A stretch of DNA of 64,000 nt, from positions 153,380,629-153,444,628 of the forward strand of contig NC_035446.2 in the NCBI RefSeq assembly GCF_002127325.2. Direction: 5' to 3'. Shown one piece after another: positions 13,001 to 26,480 of the stretch (positions are counted from its first letter, which is position 1; each line of letters starts with the position of its first letter). The translations under genes were made by a program, and so were the position numbers. Under the pieces are notes generated by a model. That model worked only from the letters and a program-made list of their open reading frames with translations. It had not been told where the DNA came from and made no database searches. Origin of the DNA: Helianthus annuus. Taxonomy: Eukaryota > Streptophyta > Magnoliopsida > Asterales > Asteraceae.

Positions 13001-13246
13001 AGTTATGGAATGGTTATTTAAGGTATGTTAAGCCTATTTCACTGTTCCGGAGTGTTTGTTGCATTAAACTGGTTATATTTACGCATCAGATCGCGTATAA
13101 CCTTCCAGAAAGCGATTTAAAGCCCGAAATCGAACAAGAATTGAAACGTGCAAAAGATACACATATTTATACAGATCCCAAGTATGAAATACAATATTTC
13201 ATTGGCTTGGTATTTGTTTGATGGTGGTGGTGACACAGGTGTCACA
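10015..13246 (-). repeat. Solo LTR (3.2 kb) with CATAA target duplication
   Basis: The ends are TGTCACACC at 10015 and GGTGTCACA at 13246, an inverted terminal motif with TG...CA. The 5-bp sequence CATAA flanks it exactly on both sides (10010-10014 and 13247-13251), the signature of an LTR-retrotransposon insertion. No gag or pol sequence lies inside, so this is one LTR left by recombination. A TATA box on the - strand (TATAAATAC, complement of 12225-12233) shows the element was oriented leftward. The segment around 12220-12850 is closely similar to 16650-17340, which places the two LTRs in one family. Confidence 0.8.
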
Positions 13247-13251
13247 CATAA

Positions 13252-13884
13252 CTAGCTTCATAACACTAAAACAATGCTACTAGTAGAAATTTGGTGTTTC
13301 GGGTAGTGTACGGTTGTTCGGTTGGTTACCGGTTCGTTAATGTGCTAAATTGCGCAGTTTAGTGTGCTTTATGTAGGCTTTTATGACAGTTTTGATTCCC
13401 AACACTTAGAAAAGCATTCTGGACCATTAAACCATAATTCTGCATTATATTTTGTTGTTAAAATGCTGATTTTTGCTGAATTATGCAGAATTCTGCAGTT
13501 TTTGTGAGTTTTAGGCATTTTCCGGCACTTAAACTATCACTAGGAAGGCAGTTTTGTGATCCCTACTTTCCTACACATTATACTAGTGCAACTCTTGGTT
13601 TCAGGCTCATTCTGTGTCTTAATATCATGTATGTCTGAGTACTGAACTCCCGTCAGTACTTCTAGTTTGTCTGATAACTGTGTTAACTTCGTTCTGTGCA
13701 CTAAGTGAACCATATTGTGTTGCATGCAATAATGATAAATAATCTTGCAACATGTAATGCACTTGTATGTGTATGACAGTAATCAGAAAATCATTCATGT
13801 CATTAATCCAAATCAGGCACAATCATTAAGATACAAATTACTGTTTAATTATTGTACGGATACACGGAAAATTGACAGTTGTCA
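13252..13884. other. Continuation of the sequence split by the solo LTR, no gene seen
   Basis: Non-coding, AT-rich. It joins 10014 across the solo LTR. It ends where the copia reverse transcriptase reading frame stops matching (near 13884), so it marks the breakpoint at which the 3' half of the copia element was lost. Confidence 0.35.
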
Positions 13885-14612
13885 CAGTCTCAATCCATAC
13901 AGAGCTTTTGATAGTTTGTAATTATTTCCTTCATCTCCTGGCTTTACAAATCCTTCTGGTTGTGAGACATAGACCTCCTCCTTGAGATCTCCGTGTAAGA
14001 ATGCAGACTTCACGTCTAAGTGATGTACTTCCCAACCTTGATATGCTGCTAAAGCCAAAATTAGTCGAACTGTCTCTATGTGTGCTACTGGTGCAAAGAC
14101 TTCATCAAAGTCTATTCCGTGTGGCTGAACATATACTTTTGCTACCAGCCTTGCTTTGTGTCTGACAACGTTACCGTTTGCATTTTACTTTGTCTTTAAT
14201 ACCCACTTTAAACCTATTGCCTTGTGATCTCTTGGCAACTCTGTCAATCTCCAAGTGTTATTCTTGTTTATTGAGTCTAACGCGGCCTTCATTGCTTCAA
14301 TCCACTTTCTGTCATTAGATGCTTCCTTGTAATTCCTTGGTTCTTCTTTAGCAAGTAGTAATTCTTGTGGATCTACTTGAATTTCCTCCGTCTCTTCATA
14401 TAGTTCTTCGAGACTTCTTAGTTTTACTGGTGTGTCACTAATACTCTCCGTTGTATTTTCAGATGTAGATGGACCTCTACTTGATAATCTACTTGAACTC
14501 CCTGATGAGTTCTGATTGTACGAATGTGCTGGCGGGGTTACGTAGGAGTCTTGTTCTTCTTCTGTTTGATCTACTCCTGAATCTCCATGATGTGGCCCGT
14601 TACTACCAGGAC
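13885..14612 (-). pseudogene. Ty1/copia reverse transcriptase, N-terminal part
   Basis: Read on the - strand, the segment gives the start of a copia reverse transcriptase: a Ser/Glu-rich linker, then PRNYKEASNDRKWIEAM, WRLTELPRDHKAIGLKWV, HKARLVAK, GIDFDEVFAPVAHIETVR and LDVKSAFLHGDLKEEVYV. The conserved D of LDVKSAFL is present. A TAA at 14185-14187 interrupts the frame. The match stops after NNYKLSKALYG near 13885, so the YxDD box, RNase H and the 3' LTR are missing. The upstream coding sequence resumes at 20627, beyond a nested LTR. Role in a live element: copying the RNA into cDNA. This copy is dead. Confidence 0.85.
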
Positions 14613-17600
14613 TAAAGATTCAATGATTTAACCTTCATTTGATTAAAGATTCAATGCCCGACCAAGCGGTATTCTATATACCGTACCCCAAGCCCGTATA
14701 GGGAAAATAAGTTAAAAGTATTTACCTGAGCAAATTTATACAATTTATCCCAGCCGTATACCACCAAGCAAGTACAGATAGCTTTTACTGGGCTCCTAAA
14801 TCTAGAACGAAGGTTTTTAATAACCTATTAGATTTCTAACGGGTCTTTAATTAAGCCTAAGCTTAGACCAGTTAGTTTTTAAAGGAGGATACGGTTCAAT
14901 ACGCATGATTATGCGAAGACCGGATTAAAATGTGGTTTAGACCCGAAAAGCTTGTATACTTGTGTAATAAGGGTAAACTAAACACATTCTGGATTTTGAG
15001 ATAAAAATGATAAGGTTTGACCCGTTTCGGCTAATTTATGCAAACTAGTTACATAAGCTTATCCGAATGCGATAAGTGCGTAACGGGTAACCAAAAGAGT
15101 CATGAACAGGTTTCCTAAGTCAATATGCCTTAAATATGTTGTGATATCAGTAGGATACCTTCCATTATGCCCAAAATGAGTTTACGACCAATTTATGCCC
15201 CGTAGGGGTATTTTGGTCATTTTGAAGGTTACAAAAGAGATTAATATTATTCTGAGTTACAGGTCTGATTTAATCAGTAAATATACTTAATTTAATAAGT
15301 TATAACAGTAGGGTATTACACATATGTGAATTTTATCATTTATAACCAAACTATGCACCGAAGGGGCATTTTGGTAATTTCACATAAGGTTTAAAGGTCA
15401 CATTTGGAAATCTGAGTTTAAAACCTTTGCTTACTGTTAAAGTATAAAATTTTACTCAAAATATCAGTAGGTATTAAGTTTTATATGCCAAAAATAGTTT
15501 TGACTCATACTATGCGCTTAAAACGCGTAAAAGTCGGTTTTAAGCGATTTTCGGGTTTAAATAGGAAATCTGAGTTTTTTATCAGTTGATAAAGTTCAAA
15601 ATATCTTATTTATGATATAAAATCAGTAGCAAAAGGTTCAGGGTTAAAATGTTTTGTAAAACTCAATTTATAAGCCAAAAGGGCAAAACCGATAATTACC
15701 GAATCAAGCTTAGAACCCTATGTTATGCTCAGCCTAAAAATAAATAAAAATCTTCAAAAATCCCAAAATATTATTTTATATCAGTGGGTAAAAAGTTTGG
15801 TATCAAAAATTGGGTTTATATAAGATATATGCTAATTATGCCGTTTAATTAATAAAAGCTTTTCATTTTACGCTAATGAGCATAACTCCTAATCTAGACC
15901 TCAAACTGATGTCAAATTTTAGGGACAAGTTTATAAATCAGTAATGAAGGTTTCTATCCTCTCACATTTTCAAAAATATCGTTTTAAGGTCCAAAGGGCA
16001 TAACGGTCAACATTTAGGCATTTAACGGAAACATGCATGAACTAGGATTTCTATGGAACCAAGTTGTATAACCTCAGAGGATTATACTAACCTATAATAT
16101 GGTCCTAATGGAATCCTAAGGAATATCTAAACTAAGCTAAATCGGGTCAGAACTGAAAGTCAAAGCAAAATTCAACGTTTGCGACTTTCGGTTCCGAACC
16201 GAGCCTATACTTAGAATTGTCGGGTTGAATCATGCTTAGGCATGTTCAACTAATATTTACCAAGTTATTCAAGTGAGAAAACTGATTTTATGACTTTTAT
16301 ATTAATAGTTATGTATTTTATTTAAAACTAACCCGTTTGACTTTTATTTGACCCGACAATTAAACTAAGTAAACGTGGTAATTAGGAGGTGCCCTTGTGA
16401 GGGTTAAACACCTACCTAATTACGGTCACGTGGCCATGTTCGTTGCAAACACTGACTCAACCGTTTAAAAGTCAAAGCGTTTATCGATAATGCTTGACTT
16501 TTCGGTTTAAAACGCTAAATAATTAAACTAAGCACGAAGGAATTACTTACAAGAGTCCAAAGGACTGAAAGAGGTTCTCAAGAAGCTCAAGACCCTCAAA
16601 GAATTCAGAGCAATTAGAAATGAAGGAAGGTGCAAGTGAAAACCCAAAAGAAAGGGGGTATTTATAGGATTTTGAGAGCCGTTAGGATCATTCCTCGGTA
16701 AACGGGATTCGATCTCAGCCCTACAAGTATGCCCCCTGATTTAGAAAACCATGGGTGCACTAAAACGAGCCCATAGAATCAATTGTGTGAGACAAAGAGC
16801 AAAACCAAGGCTAATTTTTAAGTTTCTGGTTGCTGGCATTAGTATACGGACCGTATGAGGTGCTTTATACGGTCCGTAAGGACCAAGTCAGATCTGCATA
16901 ACTTTCAATTGTTGACAGTTTTGGCCCCTGCACCTCCAAATGTCATTTCTGACATGTTTAAGGCCCGATAAACCATTTTTAAGGCTCTATAATGATGCCT
17001 AAGCATAGGGAACATGAAACATGCTCAAAAATATGCCGGATGTCGGTTTGTTTGGTCGTACGGTCACGTTGTTCGGTTAATTACGACGAAACACGGATGG
17101 ACACGGAAAACGAACCAAATTACGCGACGAATGGAATTTTATCAAGCCAAACACTAAAATAAAAATATTTTAGTGCTTACATAAATTTTTGGGTGTCCGG
17201 GGATATTCAGAATACAAGATATGCGCGGAAATGCAAACTTGTGCACTTTTTGACACTTTTAGTCCCTACATGACGTAAAAGTTTATTTTTGCGCACCAAA
17301 CACCTCTAAGCCTATATCTAAGCTATATAAAGAATAAATAGGGTATGTTTAACTCATGGGCATATTCCGGAAGGTCCGTTACCATACGAATCGACATACT
17401 TTTGCAGTTTGACGCAATTAGTCTTTTAATTGCGCAAAGTAGCGTGGAATGTCGTTTAGTGACATCCAAGCCTTCCATGGCCCATAATAGGAATTACCAA
17501 GCATATTTTTAAATATTACTATGCTCCCGTTCACTTAAATAGTCACCGAAAGGCGTAGATTCAAAAGTTGACGCTTTAGGTCCCTCTACTGTACAAACTT

Positions 17601-20600
17601 GCATATCTCATCATTTAATAGCATTGATGTCACACCCCAACCAATGGCGGAAACATCGGGATGAGACGAAGTGTGAAGATTGCTAGAGACATCATAACGC
17701 TATTTGTGACAATATTTAGAAAATCCAAATTTCATTTCATAACTTCAAATAGTCAACATTACAAGAAATTCAAATACAACAAGTTTAACGAAACAACATG
17801 ATAACATAACAAAATTTGATACAACATATTAAACCCTAACGTCTATATGTGTATCTAGGCATCAACGCTATTTCTTTTCTTAGCATCGTCCTCATCAACC
17901 TGTAACATGTTTAAAATAATTCAATGCAAAAGCAAAGGCGAGTATACAAGTTTGGTGCATACATAGCATAAGATAATAGTGTGAACAATTCCTCATAGCA
18001 AGCATGCGATTCAAGATAAACATTAAATATGGCATGTGTATAACATATCAAACCAAGAAAACGCAACTTGCTCATGACATAACCAAAGTTTCAGTAGAGG
18101 CGGGTCGTTAATCCTATAGCGCTACATATGTCAAGGTTTGGCTCGTACGAAGTTAATGATAAGTTCAACACATAAGAATCACCCAAATTTAAAGTATCAA
18201 GCCATCACATATACAAGCATTGTTATAGGAATGTTCGTGTGTTTAGACAAAAGTTCATGTGTAAGTTTCAATAGGTAAACATGTTACACCCCAAAAGTGG
18301 TAAAAGTAAAAGGGGAAAAGTACGAGTATACTCACAAAATTGCATATGCTTTCCGATTATCCATGAGTGGCGAGTTGTTAGAGAATAAGGATTTATTGGC
18401 AAGGTTTCTTGATATTTAGGAAGTGGTGAGATTCGGGATTTAGAAATTAAAGTATCAAAAGTATGTATATGAAAATATTATCTAGTTCTAAGAGCTCGTT
18501 TATGACACCATATTAAGTGGTTTCATGGGTCCCAAATTGCCCATTGGAATCATAACAAATAACTTAGAATCTTAGATATGTTAGCCTAGGTTTTGTGACG
18601 AATAATCACAACTTGATTACCATCACAAATTCAGCCATGTATTGTATAATTATATGTATATTTATAAGGTAATAATATGACCTAAACTATGTCCAATCAA
18701 AGAATGTCATGTAGTATCATGTATTGTCAAGCATGGAGGTTGAAACCTCATTATATGATTCACCACTACACACACCGTCATGAAGATGGTGGGAGGGTCA
18801 TGAACAACAAGAAAGTAAATCTAATCTAATCAAGTCATAAAAGTGTTCAAATGAAGGAGTGGAACTTAGTTTGGAAGGCCAAAGCCTCCATTTGTTCACA
18901 CTTCACAAGTCACAAGTTCATCATATAGAAGATGATGACTTGTGCTTGTTTTCATCATTCGATTATCAAGTTTAAACAGAAATTAAATGGGTGTTTGAAC
19001 CCAAAACTTTGATGGAAATCCCCTAAACACAAACCCACAACCATGGACTAAGTTGTGAGCTTGGTGGGAACAAGATTCCACTAAGTTTTCTATCAAAACG
19101 TGATCATAAAAATAAATAAAAACGAGCAGAATTTTATGTGCACTTTGGACCTCAAAAATGGTGAGGTTTCACCTTAGTTTGCCCAAGCAAACTTGTGAAA
19201 ACCTTCCTAGAGGTTATCCAAGTGTTAAGAAGAAAGAAACAAGAAGAAAATAGATGATGAAGTGAGTTAGAACTCACTTTGAATCCCTTAAACTTTCTGC
19301 TCAAAGCTGAATATTTTTGAGTGAATTAGAGTCTATTTTAAGAGTGTTTAGAAGGTTTGTAAAGTGGAAAAAAAATGAGGGAAGTGTGGTTTATAAAGGA
19401 AAGGATTAGGGTTAGTGTTAAGAGGGTAATTAATATAAGTTGGTGGGAGTTGAACAATAAAAAAAATGAGCCAAAAATAATTAGCCAATAAGGTGGCAAG
19501 AATGCTACACTTCGGATCATGCTGGCCGTAATATGGGCCTTATTCAGTTGATATGTTTATTTGATTGGCCACTCATATTAATCTATTATTAGATATTTAG
19601 TGTCTAAAAAAACATTTAGTAAAAAAATAATAAAAAAATGGTCCAATAAAGGTTGTCCAGCCAAAACATGGCTGTAGAGTGTAATCGGCCAAAAGCCTTT
19701 ACCTTTTCCTTCTTTTTTTTTTTGAAATCGTAAGTTTAGAATAATATTATGTATTATTAATATTCTATTATTATTATATTACTAGATTTATTATTTTATT
19801 AGTAGGATTATTATTATTTTATTATCAGAATTTAACTACGTATTTAATAGTTAACAAGCACGTATAAGTTATGAGTACCAGTATGTCGAGTATCGGTTGC
19901 GCGTATGTATTCGAGATTGGTGATGTAAAACCCAAGTATTGTAACACGTATAAAAAAATAGTATTTCATTACGATCAAAGTCTCGGATTTTACAATGGCT
20001 GGAAACGAAATACGATTACAAGAAATACAAGCTTCCCAAAAATAGAGTTTCACACAATGGTTTCTAAATATGGAAAGTTTGAAAACGCAGGGCGTTAGAA
20101 TTGAAGCCTCATCTAATCCATATTAGACATTCTTGAAAGTATTATTAAACGTCATGATACTTCGGGTTTGCTAAAAGGTCATTCAGAGGTATAATTAAAC
20201 ATATTGACACTTTTAGTCCCTCTAACTTGCAAAGTTGCGCGCATCTTTACTTATAGGCATAAAAACCTTAGACGGCCATTATTTGGCATTCCTGAGAGTA
20301 TAATCAAATATCATGAAGCTCCCGGTTTGTTAGAAGGTCACTCAGAGGTAAGAATTAACATGTTGATGCTTTTAACCCTTCATTGCGCAAACTTTCAATT
20401 AATTCCGCAAACGGCTACACTCGATCGACAAGCGGCTCATTTGTGAACATAATATCATGAGAGGTTATTTAGAAACTTATTTTAGGTATGCTAACACTTC
20501 CAGTCCTTTCATAATCAAAGTTTTTGATTTTTCAAAAAATTAGTCCCTTAATTTCAATGTTTAACTTTATTAGGGTTTATTACACGTGTCAATACATCAT

Positions 20601-20626
20601 TGGACATGATTTTACGAGGTGTTACA
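14613..20626 (-). repeat. Truncated long LTR inserted in the copia element, itself split by another LTR
   Basis: Two parts, 14613-17627 and 20105-20626. The right end, GGTGTTACA at 20626, is a normal LTR terminus and meets copia coding sequence at once. The left end lacks the TGTCACACC start: by comparison with the 10015-13246 LTR, roughly the first 1.2 kb is missing, and no TSD can be found there. A - strand TATA box is the complement of 16658-16668 (ggtatttatagg). Long stretches, for example 16990-17340 against 12535-12850, match the 10015-13246 LTR closely. Confidence 0.65.
17628..20099 (-). repeat. Solo LTR (2.5 kb) with ATTGA target duplication, nested in the preceding LTR
   Basis: Starts TGTCACACCCC at 17628 and ends GGCGTTAGA at 20099, where one base has changed the expected terminal CA to GA. 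ATTGA flanks it on both sides (17623-17627 and 20100-20104). The left and right flanks join into continuous LTR sequence, which confirms the nesting. A - strand TATA box is the complement of 19390-19398 (tttataaag). No gag or pol is present. The termini resemble the 10015 LTR (both have ggcggaaac-tcggg near the start), but the interiors differ more. Confidence 0.75.
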
Positions 20627-22002
20627 TCATCTTCTTGAATGACAAAGTTTGTCCATTCAGGATTCCCTGAATCTATCATTTCCATATAATTATTCCAATT
20701 CCATGGTTGACCTTCCATGAACTTTACACCTCTACTGACACATATCTTGTTCTTCGTCGGATCATATAATCTGTATGCCTTTGATCCTTCTTCTATTCCA
20801 AGATATACCATGGGTGCAGTTCTATCATCTAACTTCTTTTGTTGAAGTGGTAATACCTTAGCATATGTTGTGCAGCCAAAAACCTTTAAGTGTTCCAGAT
20901 TCGGCTTTCTTCCTTTCAATGCTTCATACGGGGTCTTGTTCACCAAAGCCTTCGTTGGCATTCGGTTTAATACGTATAATGTATGTCTTATTGCTTCACC
21001 CCAAAAATTCTGTGGCATATTCATTGCCTTTAACATACTTCGAGTAGTTGACAACATCATCCTGTTCCTTCTTTCCACTATTCTGTTTTGCTATGGGGAA
21101 TACGGCGCTGTAAGCTGTCTTGCTATGCCGTTGTCCTTGCAATACTTGTTGAATTCAGCTGACGTGAATTCTCCTCCTCTGTCCGTCCTTAGCATCTTTA
21201 ACTTGGTTCGTGTTTCTATCTCCACCTTTTCCTTAAACTGCTTGAAAGTTTCGAATGCTTGATCCTTGGAAGTTAGTAGATATGCCCACATGTAGCGAGT
21301 GCAATCGTCTACAAGTAGAAATATATACTTCTTCCCAGCATGTGTCGGTGAGGATATAGGACCACACAGATCTCCATAGACTAAATCTAGAGGTTTTAAA
21401 GATCTGGATTTCGCCTGATTTGGAAATGGTGTCCTACTATGTTTTCCTAATAAGCATGCATCATATACTTGATTGGCATGACTTATTTGAGGAACTCCAT
21501 GTTCCAAGCTCTTTCGAGTCATTTCCTTAATAGCATTGAAGTGTAAATGGCCTAACCTTGCGTGCCATAACCATGCTAAATCTTCTGTGTTTGAGAGCAG
21601 GCAGATTGGCCTTCCAATATTCAATTTTACTTTATACAGCCTATTCCTCATTCTCCTGACTCGCATTAGTAACTTTCTTTTTGTTGATTCGAACTGTCAG
21701 CAAGTCTCCGTCCATAACTACTTTGCAACCTATTTCGGTGAGTTGTCCAAGGCTCAATATGTTGCTTTTCAAACTTGGAATGCAGTATACTTGAGAAACA
21801 ATCTTCTGTTCTTGGTTTAGACATTCCAGTAGTATTGAACCTATGCCTTTAATCTCTGCGTCCGTCAACGAAATGTACTTGCCCCGTCACCTTTTCATCT
21901 AATTCTTTGAAGTGACTTCGCACTCTTGTCATGTGGTTGCTTGCCCCGTTATCCAAATACCATAGACTTTCACCTTCTGTGGCGTAACTTACTGGTTCTA
22001 TG
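20627..22002 (-). pseudogene. Ty1/copia protease remnant, GAG-pre-integrase and integrase
   Basis: On the - strand, in order: the protease region (SLWYLDNGASNHMT, where DNGAS stands for the usual D-S/T-G), LPSL-like text (YCIPSLKSNILSLGQL), the GAG-pre-integrase zinc region (LWHARLGHLHF, VYDACLLGKH) and the integrase core. The catalytic residues are visible as D in YGDLCGP, D in RTDRGGEF and E in VERRN, followed by RMPTKALVNKTPYEAL and KVFGC. Defects: a frameshift near 21655, a TAG at 21079-21081 just before QN-IVERRN, and Tyr in place of the first Cys of the zinc CxxC (VYDACL). The frame ends at an inserted LTR on each side, with gag beyond 25205 and reverse transcriptase beyond 14612. Confidence 0.88.
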
Positions 22003-25000
22003 TATAACACCCTTACTATTTAAGGGCGGATTTCGTATAGAATTACGAAATAATCATGTAATTATAATTACAAGTACATTGGAAAATACTGATTTATTAA
22101 AAATTTTACAATTTCCAAGTACACCACCTAATGTGACTAAATTCGTCGTTTAAAAATAACGATTAACAATGTGCGGAAGCTTGTAACTTTTTCGTGTTCG
22201 GTTCTTCGTTGAGCTTAATCGTCCTCCGGTATAGTATGTTATACCTACAATTCATAAAACATGAATTGAATTAGTCATACGTAGTATAGAACGTGTTTAA
22301 ACGAGTTCGCAAGGCAAAAATAATTGAAAAAAAAACAAGTTTTTAAAAACTGACTCCGTCATGCCACGCGACGGAACCCACTTGCTCCCTCGCGTGGCGC
22401 GAGGGAGACCATTTTCCAGCAGGTTCGTATCTGGGACCTGCATATTCCCAGCACGTCCAGTTTTTACGGAAACGGCCATAACTTCTTTGTTATTGATCCG
22501 TTTTACCCGATTCTTTTTCCTACGCGTCCGTAATTTAATTCTCCATCTTATGGAGTTAAAATCCAACATCCGACATAATAAATTTTGAGACTTCTAAGCC
22601 TTCGACTCATTACCTTTTTACCGAATTTTAACCCGTTTATGCATTTTATCAAACAAACATATTTGTTTGATCCTCATTTCACATGCACCTCTTCAATTTA
22701 ATGTTATCTACCATGTTAGGTTCTAATCACAGGTTTCTTACACAATTTAAACATGTTTTCGCTCGTAGGCTTATTTTGACCCGTTAAGGGTATTTAAGTA
22801 TATTTTAAACATGATTTGCTTTCATTTGAATCTAGCTTTATATTTCCACATTTCTTACCAAGAAATCTTCCACCACAACTATATTTGTGGTGGATTTAAT
22901 GTGGAGATCTATATATTCCGAGTTTTATCCCTCGGACTATCATTTTACGGCAAAGACCCATATAGAGTCATTTGACCCAAGATTTACCCCTTTCACTTTT
23001 TATACTTATTCAAAGTATTTGCTTGATCATGTAACTTGTTTTTAAACAACTCTTAAGATTTGTTTGCTCGATTTAGCTTATGGGGGCGTTTTGGTCATCT
23101 TAAATCCTTTCTTTACAACAAAAGACTTTTAGTGTCGTAATTGACCAAAATTCCAATTTTAAACTAGGCTCTCGTTTAAATAGCCATTATGTTTTCAAAA
23201 CACAAAGACTATAGCTTAAATTATTCGGTTTACTTAAAAGATAACCCAATGTCCATTTTAACTTGTTTAGCCCTCATTGAACTTCAAGTTCTAATGATGA
23301 ATTGACCAATTATACATACCTGGCTCGAATCAATATATAGATTTGTTTTGATACCTAGCCTTAGTAGCTGCTAAGCGATAGCGATGCACATATCCATCTG
23401 ATTTTTATTTCTATGATCATATAGCTCAACAAACCATTAGTCGACATTGTCAAAGGGTGATAATTTCACCTTTTGACCTGTCTGCTCTAAAGAACCATGA
23501 GACTCTATGAGATGATATTTATTACCATCTTATCCATATGACTAACTCCAGTTTACACCGTATATTCGTTTTACTTGTAAATCATCTATTGATTCCTTTG
23601 ACTCATTATGACCCGTGCTATAACGTGTCTTTCCCCAAATTAATGGTTATTGTAAATAAGTGACCAAAGTACCATTTTACTCTTATTATTTGCAATGGTT
23701 TACCTTATAAGGTAACCATTTAAAAACTCATTATCTTTTAGTCATTTCATGACCAATTAACCGCATTAGCTCCTTTTTATCCATTAAACATGATTTATGA
23801 CCATTGTCTTTTGTTCCGGGCCGCACTTGCTGTGTCGGAACATCATAATTTAAAACAAGACTTACTATTTACGACCTATCAAACCAATAGGTATTAAATA
23901 ACTAGAGTGTAAGCTTTACTTACCTTGTATCCGGATTATGCTCTTTTCAGCGTATACGACCCGTTTGACCCGCTTCTTTCCCCAAGCCTCCATCTAGCTT
24001 GTCAAGAGTCAAACTAACATCATAATTCGTAAGATGGTTAGATTAGTCATCATTATTATGACCATTTCATCTTACGGGCTTTGTGTCGAAACTTCTATTC
24101 GACTTCATCATAGGTTAGTTCGACTTTCTAAGGTCAACTACCTTTAATCATATAATATACACGATTACGGCAAATCAACATTATGATTAGAACCCGTTTT
24201 ATCCCATATCTCATGTAATTAGTCAAGCTTTCCAATTACGCGTTTCACTTGAATTTCAACACTTTACTTCTCATTTAGGCATTTTAACAAACACCTAATG
24301 GGCATAATTCTACAAGTTTACTAACTAGTTCATAACTAGCTATTTTTACCAAGATTTACATCAAGAATCAAATCTCTATGTCTAGTGTTTATAAATATCA
24401 TCCAGAACTATTATTACAACAACAATTTCACATATTTATCATCACTTTTCAAGTGTTCATCATAGTACCATAAACCCCATTTATCACCTACAAGGTCATT
24501 AGTTAAATCTCTAGTTTTATGGCACTATTTTACTAAATTTACATCTAGGGTTCGTTCCTAGATTCATAGAAATCACAATTTCACTATAACATTCATATTT
24601 CATACAAGAATTCATTCATGCATGACTATCAAATTTCACAAGTATCATCAAACATCGAAATTCAACATACCTTGTGATCCCTAAGCTTGGGTGATCACGA
24701 TTTTATTAAAAGCCCCAATTTCCCGGCTCGATTTCTCTTTGATTTTGGCAATTTTTATGAGTTAGGGTTCTTGGAAGGGAACCCCCCCTTTTTCTCCTGT
24801 ATACATCGACCAAACACACACATATGTGTGTTTTGGTGTTTTTAAGTTTTAATTATAAACTTGTTTCCAATTGCCCACTTTTCGTCCCTCAAAGTTTTAT
24901 TTCGATCAATTTAAGCTATAATCCACTATTTATAACTTAATCACATATTATTAACTAGATTAATTATTCCTAGTTAATTTAATGGGTTCGGGAAGTTATG

Positions 25001-25205
25001 ACGAAGTTTATTTTAAGTCCCGTTAACTCGGGCCTTCTATAAACTTTATTTCCCAAAAGCATTCTTTTTTCTCTTTTTATTAAATATTAGATTTAGTTAT
25101 ATAAATCCTAATATTTTCTGGCTTGATTTTACCACTAACGGTACATTACCCGTCTTCTAGTATTAACATGGTTTGATTACCAAACCCGTTTTTGGGGTGT
25201 TACAC
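22003..25205 (-). repeat. Solo LTR (3.2 kb) inserted in copia between gag and protease
   Basis: Starts TATAACACCC and ends GGGGTGTTACA, flanked by CTATG (21998-22002) and CTATT (25206-25210), a 5-bp target duplication with one change. Removing it rejoins the copia reading frame (ends in ...EER before it and IEPVSYATEGES after it), which supports the boundaries. The first two bases would be TG in an intact LTR; here they read TA. No gag or pol is inside. The complement of aattataaa near 24851 is a possible - strand TATA box. Small ORFs in this stretch look accidental. Confidence 0.75.
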
Positions 25206-26229
25206 TATTCGTTCTTCGTTTAGCATAACCCTTTCTTGAACAACATTTTCTTCTTGTATTGCCATTAACAATACTGGTGCTTCGTCTTCCTCGACGAGAT
25301 TTGAGTGTTCTTGTACAACATCTTTCTCGGGACAGTCTTTCTTGAAATGTCCATATTTCTAACACTTGAAGCACTGGATCTTACTTGTGTCTGTCTGACC
25401 TTTTGCAAACTTCCTCCAATTTCTAGAATTTCCATTTCTAGGTCTGGATAAAGATCCTTCATTCTTAGTGCTTTGCTTGTCTTTATTGTCTCGCCAGTTT
25501 CCATGTGGTTGGCTGAACCTGCCATGCCCGTGGTTTCCGAACTGTCTTCCTCTGCCTGAGTTAGATTCATGATGTGTAAACATCAATTTATCTTGGCTAT
25601 CTCCTGGGCTTCCTTTCTTTAACCTTAGCCTTTCTTCATAAGTCTTTAACCTTCCGACCGCTTCTTCTAGCGCCATTGTTTCTAGATCGGAGTATTGTTC
25701 CATGGAGGCGACAATCTGAGTGAACTTATCTAGCACGGAATTTAGAAGTTTGTGTACCAGAGTCGGTTGACTCAGCGTTGTCCCTAATTCACTTGCCCGT
25801 GTAACAACACTGTTTATCTTTGCGGAGAAAGAGTCCACAGTGTCATCTTCTTTCATTTGCATTAACTCGAATTCTGACATTAGTGTATGCCAGCGAGCCT
25901 TTTGTACCCGATCAACGCCAACGTGTCTTGTTTTTAAATTTTCCCAAATTTCTTTTGCAGTCTTGCAATTTGCAACTTGCAGTACAACATCTTCCGATGT
26001 TGCTTGAAACAGATAAGCAATTGCCGCCTTATCTTTCTTAACATCCGTTTGTGTATTTTCTGCCGGTTCAATCGTTTCCCAAAGTCCATTCGCTTCTAAA
26101 ATTGTTTTAATGTGAATTGCCCAAACCGTGTAGTTTTTCGGTTTCAGGATTGGACACTGAAATTGGGAAAGAGAACTTCCTTCCTTTTGAATTACTATTT
26201 ATGGATTCGGTCCGCTTACTCCTGACATA
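25206..26229 (-). pseudogene. Ty1/copia gag (UBN2-type) with zinc knuckle
   Basis: The - strand frame starts at an ATG at 26229 (MSGVSGPNP), has a TAA soon after, then reads LKPKNYTVWAIHIKTIL, WETIEP, EIWENLKTRHVG, MSEFELMQMKEDDTVDSF and SMEQYSDLETMALEEAVGRL. These are typical of the plant copia gag family (DUF4219/UBN2). A Gly/Arg/Asn-rich stretch precedes a CCHC knuckle beginning CFKC, in which a TAG at 25359-25361 falls directly after the second Cys. Gag packages the element RNA in cytoplasmic particles. The frame runs on to the edge of the 22003-25205 insertion. Confidence 0.82.
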
Positions 26230-26480
26230 TCTTCCGACTGAACAATCTTCACTTTCAAAAAAACTTTATCTTTCTTGGTTTCAACAAACCTCTAATCCTT
26301 AACCCCGCGTATAACCCAACGCGTAACAATCAATCAATCTAATTCGCACTAAACCCCGGAATCAAAACCCTAGATTCCTAACCCCTGGTTCGACCCTGAA
26401 CCGAAACTAAAACTAACTTGCGAATTGAGAAAGAATAATAAAACCTGATCGTGAATTCCCTGCGATGCCTAGAGCCTGAT

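Noticed and set aside
20554..20626. The last 15-20 codons of the copia integrase-side ORF (text MSNDVLTRV)
   Set aside because: This is LTR sequence read through; the true copia frame breaks at 20627 where GGTGTTACA ends.
22361..22588. Small ORFs in the 22003-25205 LTR
   Set aside because: Overlapping frames on both strands with no domain; this is LTR sequence.
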